Shown: positions 9,322-19,000 of the stretch, in pieces
How the letters are laid out: each line of letters begins with the position of its first letter
Numbering within the stretch: the first letter of the stretch is position 1
Origin: Litorivivens sp041625575
Lineage (GTDB): Bacteria > Pseudomonadota > Gammaproteobacteria > Pseudomonadales > Spongiibacteraceae
Direction of reading: 5' to 3'
Assembly (NCBI GenBank): GCA_041625575.1
Contig: JBFJTG010000007.1
Location: 1-64,000, forward strand
Length of the DNA stretch: 64,000 nucleotides
Program-made: the position numbers and the translations under genes
The notes under the pieces: model-generated
The model's input: only the letters and a program-made list of their open reading frames with translations
Database searches by the model: none
Told to the model about the DNA's origin: nothing

Positions 9322-10224
9322 TCAACGCAGAGCCTTGAGAATATTCAGCAGATCCGGCAACAACTGGATGTAGGTGCCGGTGTATGCCGCCAGGGTATAA
9401 CCATCGTGGCCGGGATTCTGCAATTGTCGCTGCACCTGATCGACGATAGTTGCCAACATGCGCTCAGCTCGAAAGCGGTTCACTCCAAACTCTACGATCG
9501 GCGCCAATACCGGTGTTAGCGCCAACAGCAAAACAAAGCCGACACTGCCGCCGGCCAGCGACACCCAGGAAGGCACACCCGTCCACTTAAGCCATAAAGC
9601 AGACAAAAAAGGCTGCTGCGAAATATACAGCGATCCCGCTGCGCTAGCTCCCAACAAGCCGGCGCTGCCGAAGGCAATCTTGTCGCTCACAGCGCGACCA
9701 AGCATACCCAGCGCCAAAAATAGCAGTAAGTCACGACTACCTTCATGATCGACCGCCAGTCTCGCCACCGCCTCTTTTAATCTCTGCTCCAGATCTGCGG
9801 CCGAATAGCGCGCCACTATAGCCTGAACCTCAGCCTGCTTGCCCAGATCCAGCTCGGGATGCCGACTAAGATGGCAAAGCAATGTTTCTTCCAGTTCGGG
9901 CAGGCGCAGAAGTTCGCCGCCAATAAGACCGGCCAGCGCCAACTCCTTGCCACTATAGCGGCGGCCCGCCTCGACCTTACGGCCGCTCAGGCGCTGCAGT
10001 GCCCGCCAGGTAAAACGCGGAAGCGTCGCCAGATCCCGCGGTACGTCACGCCGATATTGCCAGTGACGTGATGCGACACTGCGCAGGGAGGCAAAATACC
10101 GGGCGTAAAACCGCGGGACGCCCTCGCGCACCTTCGCAAAATGAGCATCGAGCAAGCGATCAAGCTCCTGCTGCCAGCGCTCGCTAGCCCCACCTGTCTC
10201 AGCCCTTTGTGGTTCGGTACTCAT
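9322..10224 (-). CDS. Conserved hypothetical membrane-associated protein
   Basis: A 300-residue protein I do not recognise. Residues 1-60 are charged and arginine-rich, about 60-170 are amphipathic helical, and 170-245 contain two to three hydrophobic stretches (AFGSAGLLGASAAGSLYIS and GGSVGFVLLLALTPVLAPI) suggesting membrane insertion near the C-terminal third; the tail is helical and polar. There is no signal peptide and no catalytic motif. It follows the gap downstream of a divergently transcribed molybdoenzyme (61 bp between starts) and lies 96 bp upstream of the oxygenase gene. Codon use looks like that of the neighbours. Confidence 0.7.
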   Translation of the reverse strand: MSTEPQRAETGGASERWQQELDRLLDAHFAKVREGVPRFYARYFASLRSVASRHWQYRRDVPRDLATLPRFTWRALQRLSGRKVEAGRRYSGKELALAGLIGGELLRLPELEETLLCHLSRHPELDLGKQAEVQAIVARYSAADLEQRLKEAVARLAVDHEGSRDLLLFLALGMLGRAVSDKIAFGSAGLLGASAAGSLYISQQPFLSALWLKWTGVPSWVSLAGGSVGFVLLLALTPVLAPIVEFGVNRFRAERMLATIVDQVQRQLQNPGHDGYTLAAYTGTYIQLLPDLLNILKALR

Positions 10225-10285
10225 AAATTGCGGCTCGCCGCGCCAAAGCGCTACACTGGGAGAAAATATTCAGGGAAAACATTCT

Positions 10286-12403
10286 ATGTCTGCCGCCGCG
10301 AATATACACCACCGAACCTGCAATCTCTGCGAAGCAATGTGTGGCCTGGTTATTGAACACGATGGCAGGCAGGTGATTAGTATTAAGGGCGACAAAGACG
10401 ACCCTTTCAGCCGCGGCCATATTTGCCCCAAGGCGGTGGCACTTCAGGATCTCCAGGAAGATCCCGATCGATTACGCCAACCCATGAAAAAAGTGGACGG
10501 ACAATGGACCGAAATTTCCTGGCCGCAGGCGCTGGATGAAGTTGCGGAAAAACTCTGTGCAATACAGGCCGAGCATGGCCGCGACGCGGTTGGCGTGTAT
10601 CTGGGCAACCCCAACGTTCACAACACAGGCTCCATGCTGTTTAGTCGCGAACTACTCCACGCCCTGAATACCCGCAACCGCTTTTCCGCTACCTCGGTGG
10701 ATCAATTACCGCACCATCTGATCGCCTACAAGTTGTTTGGTCATCAGCTGAAAATTCCGGTACCGGACATTGATAACTGCGATTATTTCTTGGTGATTGG
10801 TGCCAACCCCATGGCATCCAACGGCAGCATCATGACCGTGCCCGATGTGCGCCATCGCCTAAAAGCCATTAAGGACAGCGGTGGCAAGCTTGTCGTGATC
10901 GATCCGAGGCGCAGCGAAACAGCCGATATCGCCAGCGAACACCTGTTTATTCGCCCCGGCAGCGACGCCCTGCTATTGGCAGCGATGATCCACTGCCTGT
11001 ACGCCGACCAACTCGTCAAAGAGTACCGTCTGCAAGCACATATCGACGGACTGGAACCGCTCGAAGAATATTTTAGCGCATTCAGCCCCGAGGCTGTCGC
11101 CGACATCACGGGCATCAGCGCCACCGATATCCGCCGTCTGGTTGAAGAATTTTGTGCCGCCGAGCGTCCCGTGTGTTACGGACGCATGGGGGTATCGGTG
11201 CAGCCTTTCGGCACACTCTGCCAGTACCTCATCATGCTGCTAAACATCCTGCGCGGCAGGCTCGATGAACCCGGCGGCCTAATGTTCACCACCCCCGCCA
11301 TCGACACTTTGGCGGTAACGGGCCCGGGGAAATTCGACAAAAATCGCAGCCGCGTTCGCGACCTCCCCGCCTTTTCCGGCGAATATCCGGTTGCAGCACT
11401 GGCAGAAGAAATCCTGACACCCGGCGAAGGCCAGATTCGGGCCATGGTCACCGTGGCGGGTAATCCGATTCTTTCGACACCCAATGGCAAGCAGCTCGAC
11501 AAGGCCTTTGAAAGCCTCGATTTTATGGTCAGCATCGACTTCTACCTGAATGAGAGCAGTCGTCATGCCGACATCATCCTGCCTCCGGTCAGCCCACTCG
11601 AACGCGAACACTATGATGTGATATTTCACCTGCTTGCGGTGCGCAATAGCAGCCGCTATGCCGACGCGCTGTTTCCTAAACCGGAGGGCGCCTATCACGA
11701 CTGGGAAATTTTTCAGGCTCTGGCCGATCGCATCGCGCCAGCCACCGGCCTGCTAGGCAAGCTCAGTCACCGCGCAAAACGCCTGCTCACGCCTACCCGA
11801 ACCCTGGACCAGTTGCTGAAACGCGGCCCTTACAAGCTATCTATCAAGCAGTTGCTGAAGACACCCCACGGAGTCGATCTCGGCCCCCTGCAATCGCAAC
11901 TGCCGGACACACTAATCCATGCAAACAAGCGCATCCAATTGGACCCCGGGTTCTTTCTCTCCGATATGCCACGCTTGCAAAAGGCGCTGGACGCCCACGA
12001 TCACGACGCCGAAAGTATGCTGTTAATCGGTCGCCGGCACGCGCGCAGTAACAATTCCTGGCTACACAACAGCCATCGTCTGGTTAAAGGCAGGTCGCGC
12101 TGTACCGCCCAGATCAATCCGCGCGATGCCGCGCGCCTAGGTGTAGAAGATGGCCAAAATGTGCGCATTACCTCCCGGGTGGGCTCAATAGTCATTCCGG
12201 CGGAACTGACCGACGCCCTCATGCCGGGAGTCGTCAGCATTCCTCACGGCTGGGGACATCAACGCGAAGGTGTGCAACTCGAAATTGCCGGTCAACACGC
12301 GGGCGTAAGCGTGAATGACCTGACCGACGAGTTAGCGCTTGACGCCTTATCGGGCAACGCCGCCCTGAATGCGCTGCCCGTGCAGTTGCGACTGGCGAGC
12401 TGA
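10286..12403 (+). CDS. Molybdopterin-dependent oxidoreductase (formate dehydrogenase/DMSO reductase superfamily)
   Basis: A 705-residue catalytic subunit of the bis-MGD superfamily. The N-terminal 4Fe-4S site is intact (Cys12, Cys15, Cys19, Cys47), the molybdopterin-binding domains follow, and the C-terminal dinucleotide-binding domain (from about 570) includes HARSNNSWLHNS and HGWGHQREG. There is no twin-arginine signal peptide, so it should be cytoplasmic. The place where the molybdenum ligand (Cys, Sec or Ser) is usually found reads FSATSVDQLPHH and has no cysteine, so the metal ligand and the reaction are uncertain. No electron-transfer subunit, FdhD or cofactor gene lies nearby. AGGGA 9 nt upstream supports the start. 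The substrate is unknown. Confidence 0.85.
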   Translation: MSAAANIHHRTCNLCEAMCGLVIEHDGRQVISIKGDKDDPFSRGHICPKAVALQDLQEDPDRLRQPMKKVDGQWTEISWPQALDEVAEKLCAIQAEHGRDAVGVYLGNPNVHNTGSMLFSRELLHALNTRNRFSATSVDQLPHHLIAYKLFGHQLKIPVPDIDNCDYFLVIGANPMASNGSIMTVPDVRHRLKAIKDSGGKLVVIDPRRSETADIASEHLFIRPGSDALLLAAMIHCLYADQLVKEYRLQAHIDGLEPLEEYFSAFSPEAVADITGISATDIRRLVEEFCAAERPVCYGRMGVSVQPFGTLCQYLIMLLNILRGRLDEPGGLMFTTPAIDTLAVTGPGKFDKNRSRVRDLPAFSGEYPVAALAEEILTPGEGQIRAMVTVAGNPILSTPNGKQLDKAFESLDFMVSIDFYLNESSRHADIILPPVSPLEREHYDVIFHLLAVRNSSRYADALFPKPEGAYHDWEIFQALADRIAPATGLLGKLSHRAKRLLTPTRTLDQLLKRGPYKLSIKQLLKTPHGVDLGPLQSQLPDTLIHANKRIQLDPGFFLSDMPRLQKALDAHDHDAESMLLIGRRHARSNNSWLHNSHRLVKGRSRCTAQINPRDAARLGVEDGQNVRITSRVGSIVIPAELTDALMPGVVSIPHGWGHQREGVQLEIAGQHAGVSVNDLTDELALDALSGNAALNALPVQLRLAS

Positions 12404-12447
12404 TTTTTTCGGGGAAAGCACCGGCTCTCTGACGTCTGACGCGAAAA

Positions 12448-12506
12448 ACCCCTTGTATCCCCTTGAAACTGTGCGCAAAATAATCAGCACACAAGGGGTC
12501 TGTATG
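12448..12506 (+). promoter_or_regulatory. argA leader: inverted repeat that can sequester the ribosome-binding site
   Basis: ACCCCTTGT at 12448-12456 is an exact reverse complement of ACAAGGGGT at 12491-12499, which contains the AAGGGG ribosome-binding sequence 5 nt before the argA ATG. A second CCCCTTG at 12459-12465 could pair with the same site. A nested hairpin (TGTGC 12470-12474 with GCACA 12487-12491) lies in the loop. There is no T-run, so it is not an intrinsic terminator. The geometry suggests translational control of argA; this is inference. Confidence 0.45.
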
Positions 12507-13799
12507 TCCGACGATAACGCCTACATAAAGTGGTTCAGAAATTCCGCACCGTATATCAATGCGCACCGCGGCAAGACCTTCGTGCTGATGATCAGCGGCG
12601 AGGCCGTCGCTCATCCGAATTTTCCGACTATTATTCACGACATTGCCCTGCTGAACAGTCTGGGCGTCAATCTTGTGCTAATCCACGGTGCTCGACCGCA
12701 AATTGAAGCACGCGTGCAGCAGCGTAACCTCGATAGTCGCTTTCATGGCGAGCTGCGCATTACTGACCCGGGCACGCTGGACTGTGTTTGCGATGCAGCT
12801 GGCTCCCTGCGTGCCCATATTGAGGCGCTGCTCTCCATGGGCGTCGCCAATTCGCCCATGCACGGCTCCGGAATCCGTGTCGCGTCGGGAAACTATGTGA
12901 CAGCCAGACCCATTGGCGTGGTCGACGGCATCGATCTGGAACACACAGGCCAGGTACGACGCATCGACGCCGAGGCGATTCACCGCCAATTAGCCCAGGA
13001 CAACATGGTGTTGATTTCACCGCTGGGATATTCACCCACCGGTGAGATTTTTAATGTGGCGCTGGAAGACATCGTGGTGGAAACTGCCGCCGCCATCAAC
13101 GCCGACAAGCTGATTATTTTCGACGAATTGCCGGGCATCATCTGCGACGGCGAACTTTTACGAGAGTGTGAATTACGCGACGCCCGCGCAATGCTGGACT
13201 CGGCCACTAACGCCGCAAATTTGCATACCATCATTCGCGCCGGCGAACGTGGCATCAGCCGCTGCCACCTCATCGGCTACGCCGAAGACGGGGCCTTGCT
13301 GGAAGAGTTGTATACCCGCGACGGTGCCGGCACGCTGGTCTCCAGCGATCACTATGAAGAGCTAGTCTCTGCCAATATCGACGATGTCGGCGGCATTCTT
13401 GAAATTATCGCACCGCTGGAAGATGAAGGCGTGCTGGTGAAACGTTCGCGCGAACGACTGGAAAACGAAATACACTGCTTCAAAGTAATTCGTCGCGACG
13501 GTGTTGTGATCGCCTGCGCCGCGCTATATCCCTACCCGGAAAACGGCTGCGGCGAAATTGCCTGCGTCGCCACCCACCCGGATTACCGCCGCAGTGATCG
13601 CGGTGAACGTTTACTGCTGGCACTGGAAAAACACGCGCGCACGCTCGGGCTTGCCTCTGTTTTTGTGCTTACCACCCGCACCGCACACTGGTTCCAGGAG
13701 CAGGGTTTTACTGCGGCCAACATAGAGCAACTGCCGCCGGGCAAGCAGCAACTGTATAATTTCCAGCGCAACTCCAAAGTCTTTAGCAAGGTTTTATAA
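12504..13799 (+). CDS. argA: N-acetylglutamate synthase (amino-acid N-acetyltransferase)
   Basis: A 431-residue ArgA, close to the Pseudomonas length. It catalyses the first step of arginine synthesis, acetyl-CoA plus glutamate to N-acetylglutamate. The N-terminal amino-acid kinase-like domain (about 1-290, with NLVLIHGARPQIEAR) binds arginine for feedback control; the C-terminal GNAT acetyltransferase domain has CVATHPDYRRSDRGERLLLA and TRTAHWFQEQGF. The ATG at 12504 is chosen because MSDDNAYIKWFR is the family N-terminus; the frame is open 45 codons further upstream but that overlaps the previous gene. argH, another arginine gene, is at 47075. The leader can form a hairpin over the ribosome site. 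Confidence 0.96.
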   Translation: MSDDNAYIKWFRNSAPYINAHRGKTFVLMISGEAVAHPNFPTIIHDIALLNSLGVNLVLIHGARPQIEARVQQRNLDSRFHGELRITDPGTLDCVCDAAGSLRAHIEALLSMGVANSPMHGSGIRVASGNYVTARPIGVVDGIDLEHTGQVRRIDAEAIHRQLAQDNMVLISPLGYSPTGEIFNVALEDIVVETAAAINADKLIIFDELPGIICDGELLRECELRDARAMLDSATNAANLHTIIRAGERGISRCHLIGYAEDGALLEELYTRDGAGTLVSSDHYEELVSANIDDVGGILEIIAPLEDEGVLVKRSRERLENEIHCFKVIRRDGVVIACAALYPYPENGCGEIACVATHPDYRRSDRGERLLLALEKHARTLGLASVFVLTTRTAHWFQEQGFTAANIEQLPPGKQQLYNFQRNSKVFSKVL

Positions 13800-13804
13800 A
13801 GCCT

Positions 13805-14527
13805 ATGCGCGTGCCCCGAATTTACTGCGCTGAAGTCCATTCGGCTAATACTTCAATCAGGCTGGACGAAACCGGCTCACGTCACCTCTGCCAGGTCTTG
13901 CGGCTGGGCGCCGGACACCCGCTCACCATTTTTAATGGCCGCGGCCTGGCCTTTGAAGCAGAGATCGAACAGGCAGACAAAAAGCGCGCCATTGTCCGCA
14001 TCGGGCTTGAAAAAACAGAAGATTGCCAGTCGCCTCTGGCCATCCATCTCGGCATCGCACTATCAAAGGGCGATCGCTTTGACTGGGTAGTCCAAAAGGC
14101 CACGGAGCTGGGTGTGAATTGCATCACGCCCTTAAAAACCAAACGTGTAGACGTGCGTCTCAACGCTGAACGCGCCGAAAAAAAACTGCGACATTGGCAG
14201 CAAATAATCATCAGCGCCTGCGAGCAGTCCGGCAGAAATACTTTGCCGGAGTTAAGTGGGATTGCAGCTCTTAATGAATGGCTGCCGCTAAAGGCCGACG
14301 AAAAATGGGTGCTGTGCCCGGACAACGCTCAAGCACTGTCCACCGAGATCAAACCTGCATCGGTCGCGCTTCTTATTGGTCCCGAGGGTGGACTGGACGA
14401 GCTGGAGATCGCACAAGCGAAAAAATCCGGTTTCAAAGCGCTGCAGCTAGGGCCGCGCGTCCTTCGAACCGAAACCGCTCCGCTGGCTGCCATTGCTATT
14501 TTGCAGCATCACTGGGGTGATATGTGA
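13805..14527 (+). CDS. rsmE: 16S rRNA (uracil(1498)-N(3))-methyltransferase
   Basis: A 240-residue SPOUT-class methyltransferase that methylates U1498 in the decoding region of 16S rRNA. The PUA-like N-terminal domain (1-70) with GSRHLCQVLRLGAG is followed by the SPOUT knot, whose SAM-binding loop reads LLIGPEGGLDELEI and ends LGPRVLRTETAPLAAI, both diagnostic for RsmE. It begins 5 bp after argA with no strong ribosome site, which suggests coupling. It converges with chpC, 13 bp away. Confidence 0.96.
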   Translation: MRVPRIYCAEVHSANTSIRLDETGSRHLCQVLRLGAGHPLTIFNGRGLAFEAEIEQADKKRAIVRIGLEKTEDCQSPLAIHLGIALSKGDRFDWVVQKATELGVNCITPLKTKRVDVRLNAERAEKKLRHWQQIIISACEQSGRNTLPELSGIAALNEWLPLKADEKWVLCPDNAQALSTEIKPASVALLIGPEGGLDELEIAQAKKSGFKALQLGPRVLRTETAPLAAIAILQHHWGDM

Positions 14528-14540
14528 CAGCCTGGAAGGT

Positions 14541-15020
14541 TTAGCGCAAGAGCACACGACAAATTTGAGCTTCTATTATTTCCAGATCAGGTATGACACC
14601 CGGTTCACCCGCCAATAACACCCGCGACAGTTCAACACGGCCACCACCTGCATTGTCGTCAAGCGCCAAATCTTCCGCCACTATTCGGCTCTGCCGCGGA
14701 ATGCCGCTACACATGAGCGCAAAAAAGGGCAGCTCTTCGCGGCCACTGATGCCATTGAGTATCGCAACCTGGGAGCTTCTCTCCTGCACTTGCTCAAGAT
14801 CACCATTCAGACACTCGAAGGAAATCAGCGGAACACTCTGTCCACGCCAGCTGATCATTCCCAAAAACCAGTTCGGCGCATCCGCAAGCGGCTCTGGCTC
14901 AGCTGCACTGACAAACTCGGCGACATTAACGTTAGGCAACACCAATTGCTTGCTGCGCGAGGGCAACATCAGCACCGGCACCGAATCAGTAAACTGTAGC
15001 CGCTTGACGTCCTCTTTCAT
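14541..15020 (-). CDS. chpC: CheW-like adaptor of the Pil-Chp system
   Basis: A 159-residue single CheW-domain protein, the last gene of the minus-strand pil-chp operon and in the position of P. aeruginosa chpC. The segments VLMLPSRSKQLVLPNVNVAEF and NWFLGMISWRGQSVPLISFE are typical CheW strands. It should link a chemoreceptor to the ChpA kinase, alongside PilI; in P. aeruginosa ChpC is reported to relay additional receptor inputs. Genes chpD and chpE of P. aeruginosa are absent here; rsmE lies immediately beyond on the other strand. Confidence 0.85.
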   Translation of the reverse strand: MKEDVKRLQFTDSVPVLMLPSRSKQLVLPNVNVAEFVSAAEPEPLADAPNWFLGMISWRGQSVPLISFECLNGDLEQVQERSSQVAILNGISGREELPFFALMCSGIPRQSRIVAEDLALDDNAGGGRVELSRVLLAGEPGVIPDLEIIEAQICRVLLR

Positions 15021-15048
15021 TCACTGCCTCGTTGACTGCCATTAGTCG

Positions 15049-15960
15049 TTAAAAAATACGCACACTTTCATGTGCAAGTGTCGCCGCGAGCTTATCCACG
15101 CTGCCAACAATGCTGACCAAACCAGTGGCTATCGCGGCTTCCGGCATGGTGGCGCTCATACATTCTTCCGGCTGCTGGGCCCATACTTGCCCGCCGTAGC
15201 GGCAAACATCCTGAGCCGCCCGCTCACCGTCATTGCAGGTGCCGCTAAAAATAATCATACCGAGCTTGCGGCGATACTGCAGCGCGAGATCAAGCGCGAC
15301 ATCGTCAATACAGGGCCTGTACTGGCCACGCCATGCTTTGCTTGAGGCAATCACTCGGCCAAAGGGCAAAAACCGGGGCCTGATTTCCGGCGCTATTATC
15401 AGCACCTGTCCCGACTCCAGCCTAGCCTCCCCCTGAAACATCTCCGCCTGAAAGGCTGTATTTCGGTTCAGGTGGGTCAGCAGGGCTTTGTCGAATGCCT
15501 CTTCGATGTGTTGTACATAAACAAATGCCGCCGGTACATCCGCCGGCAGTACCGAAAGAAACGCTGTCACTGCGTCCGGCCCACCCAGCGACGCACCCAG
15601 CAGCCATATTGCTGGCGGCTCTCCGCCAGCAACCCCTTTGCGCCCACCCAAGGCACCGTCTAACTTGCGTATCAGTTGCGCCTGCCACTGCGCGAGCGCG
15701 ATATTATCATCAGGCCATTCATCGAGCACGATGGTCGGTGCGCTCGACACGGCGGCAATGTAATCCAGTGCCGGCTCCATTCTGTGTGCTGGCAGCAAAA
15801 CCAGCCAGATCTGCGGCACTTCTTCCAGTTCACCGTGAGCTCGCTGAAGACCTTCACTATTACAACTCAAGGACACATAGTGCGAGGCTTTGACCAACTG
15901 ATTTTCCAGCCAAGCTCGTTTGCGCGTATCATCCACAACCAAAGCAAGCTGGGTCATCAA
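15049..15960 (-). CDS. chpB: CheB-type protein-glutamate methylesterase of the Pil-Chp system
   Basis: A 303-residue methylesterase expected to remove methyl groups added to PilJ by PilK. The catalytic triad is visible: Ser124 in GASLGG, His151 in VQHIEE and Asp244 in GTCNDG. The N-terminal 100 residues resemble a receiver fold with the acidic pair Asp10/Asp11, but the position of the phospho-acceptor Asp reads IWLVLLPAHR without an acidic residue, so the domain is probably a pseudo-receiver. It lies between chpA and chpC on the same strand, the conserved order. Confidence 0.9.
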   Translation of the reverse strand: MMTQLALVVDDTRKRAWLENQLVKASHYVSLSCNSEGLQRAHGELEEVPQIWLVLLPAHRMEPALDYIAAVSSAPTIVLDEWPDDNIALAQWQAQLIRKLDGALGGRKGVAGGEPPAIWLLGASLGGPDAVTAFLSVLPADVPAAFVYVQHIEEAFDKALLTHLNRNTAFQAEMFQGEARLESGQVLIIAPEIRPRFLPFGRVIASSKAWRGQYRPCIDDVALDLALQYRRKLGMIIFSGTCNDGERAAQDVCRYGGQVWAQQPEECMSATMPEAAIATGLVSIVGSVDKLAATLAHESVRIF

Positions 15961-16018
15961 GCCCTCATCACACTATCAAGCTGTTGCTCCACACGGGAGA
16001 GCAGTCCAGCTCGATACA

Positions 16019-19000
16019 TCAGTGCGCAACCTCACCCATCACCTCTGAAATAGCCTGTAATAAGGTGATTTCCTGAAAGGGCTTGCCCAAATATTTATTC
16101 ACACCAAGACTGAAAGCGCGTTCGCGGTGCTTATCGCCGGTACGCGACGTAATCATGATGATCGGGATATCCTGTAAACGACCTGTATGCCGCACGCGGC
16201 TTGCCACCTCAAAGCCATCCATTCTTGGCATTTCGATATCGAGCAAAATAACGTCGGGCAAGCGTTCACAGGTTTGCAATTGCGTTACCGCATCGACACC
16301 ATCTTTTGCCAAAATCACATCCATGCCCTGCCGCTCAAGCAAGCGCGACGTGACTTTACGCACCGTCACGGAGTCATCCACGACCATAACCAGTCGGCTA
16401 CGCTCTTCAATAAATTGTGTTTTCTGCTGCTCTAGTACAGCATCGCGTCCTCGCTGCACGTCTACACGTATCAGTGCGGGAATATCGACGATCACAACCA
16501 CACTGCCGTCGCCAAGCACCGTCGCGCCAGAGAGCCCATGCACGTGACTGAATTGAGGGCCTAGCGCTTTTACCACGATCTCCCTGGACCCCAAAATACT
16601 GTCCACCTGCACAGCCGTTGGCCTGTCGGTACCGCGGGCGAGCAGTACAGGCCGAGCCTCGGTCTGCCCTTCCAGATGCGGTGTCGCCAGGGTTCGCAGC
16701 AAGCCGCCTAGGTAACGGAGCGAGTAGGGCTGCTGGGCATATTCAAAGGGCGGTGCATCGGGCTGGTAATAAACCTCCAGCTCGTAGGGGCTAACGCGCA
16801 CGACCCCTTCCACGGTATTAATGGGAATCGCAAAAATATCGCCGCCAACGCTAACCATTAGCGCGCGGTTGACCGATACAGTAAATGGGAGGCGGATCAC
16901 GAATTCCGTGCCCTTGCCACGTGTCGACTCTACCTCTATGCCGCCACCGAGCTGTTTAATTTCACTGTAAACCACGTCCATGCCAACGCCGCGACCGGAA
17001 ATCTGAGTCACCTTGCTGGCCGTCGAAAAGCCCGCTTCAAAGAGGAATTCGCTCAGCTGCCCCTCTGTGACGTTTTGGTCTTCGGTGATTAAACCCATAG
17101 CCACGGCTTTCTTGCGAACCGCATCGAAGTCTATACCGCCGCCGTCATCCTTCAGGATAATCAACACGTCGCCGCCTTCACGGCCAAAGCGCATACTGAT
17201 ACTACCGACCGGATTCTTGCCCGCAGCGCGACGCTCTTCCGCCGTTTCAATCCCGTGGTCTACCGCGTTTCGCAACATATGCTCAAGCGGTGGAATAATA
17301 CGTTCAAGAACCTGCCTATCCAGCTCACCTTCAGCATTGTAAACACTGAACTCAACCCGCTTGCTGACCTCCAGACTTACCTGTCTGACGATTCGGCGGA
17401 GGCGAGGAATCATGCGGGTAAAGTGCACCATCCGCGAGCGCATAAGACCTTCTTGCAGCTCGGTATTGATACGACCCTGCTGCAGGAGCAGGGTTTCCAT
17501 ATCGCGCGTGCGCTCACCGAGCGTCGTACGGATATCGACCAAATCTGACGATGACTCCATCAAGGAGCGGGATAGCTGCTGCAACTGGGAATAGCGGTCA
17601 AATTCGAGAGGGTCAAAACCTTCCTGTTCCGTACCGACCTGTTCCTGCCGGAACAAAATCTGGGCTTCGGTTTCAATATCCAGCCGCCGCACCTGTTCCT
17701 GCAAACGATCTACCGTCATGGCCATTTCATCCAGCGACATGGTCAGTTCGGTAACCTGTTCTTCTGCGCGCCCGCGAGATATGGAGGTTTCGCCAGCCAA
17801 ATTGACTAGGCTCTCCATCAAGGCCGAGGGAACCTTGATCATCTCCTGCGGCATTTGCGAATCCATCGCCACAGGCGACTTTTGCTGGCTGGCTGCAAGC
17901 GCGGTCTTGGCCTCGGCCAGAACTTCCAATAGCTCCGGTGCCGGGGCTTGTTCAACAATGGCGGGAAGCAAGGGCTCACTGGCCCAATGCGGATTACCGC
18001 CGCGGACGGCTTCTATGCCTTCGCTCAGACGGTCCTGATAGGCCAGCATTTGCGACAGAAAATCATCGTCCCTGCGCTGAGTTTGCTCGATATAAGTTTC
18101 AAACTCATGACTGGTATCACCGAGGCCAACCAGGCCGGCCAGACGGGCACCACCCTTGAAGGTATGGAGGTGGCGTTGCAGCAATTCCAGATGCTCGGTG
18201 TTATTCCGGTCGCCGGTCCAATATTGAATGGCATCATCGATCGCCTCAATTAAATCGTCAGCTTCTTCTAAAAAGATATCAACGACTTCCGGCTCCGCCA
18301 CAAAGGCTGGTGCGCCCTCAACTGGCGACGACACCGGCTCCACCTCGTCGACCCCTTCGAGACTGGGGTCAAAAGCGTCGTTCAGTATCGGCGGCTCAGC
18401 ATTGGCCGGCTCAGCATTTGGCAGCTCAACACTGAAGCGCTCGCCGCGTCGCACAGCAGCAACACCAGCAACCAGCGCATCTTGAAAGGCGTGAAGGCGC
18501 GGCAAAAACTGATCGCTGTTCGACTCGCCACTGCTCAGCGACGCTTCCACGAAGCTCTCAAAATCATGTGCGTACGATCCCAGCGCTGAAAGCCCCGCCA
18601 TACGGGCGCCGCCCTTTATCGTATGCAGGTGGCGCAGCAAATTGTTCAAATCACTCTGGCTGCCCTCACTCTCGGACCAGGCATTGATTGATTCATCAAT
18701 GCCCTCGAGCAACTCTTCCGCCTCCTCCAGAAATATAGCTGCCACTTCCGGATCGACGTCCTCCAATTCCTCTACCGGCTCCGGGTCTGGCTCAATCCGC
18801 TCACTTGCTGCCGCTACCTGCGCAACCTCGGGCTGATCTGGCTCTGGCTGCAGCGCCTCGGTAACGAGCGGTATGTCCCCGGAAGCGGCTGTGAGCTCAA
18901 TGTCTTCTGCGTCGATACCGCTACCAGCAGACTGCCACGGGTCTGCCTGCTCCGACTCCAGCTCAATATTTCCATGCGCCGTGCCGTAATCGAACTTCTG

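Noticed and set aside
12448..12499. Inverted repeat as terminator of the molybdoenzyme gene
   Set aside because: No T-run follows the right arm, and the arm contains the argA ribosome site, so a leader role fits better.
18280..18960. Repeated Ala/Glu/Pro-coding segments in chpA as a DNA repeat or mobile element
   Set aside because: These are interdomain linkers between Hpt domains; the similarity reflects the repeated Hpt modules.
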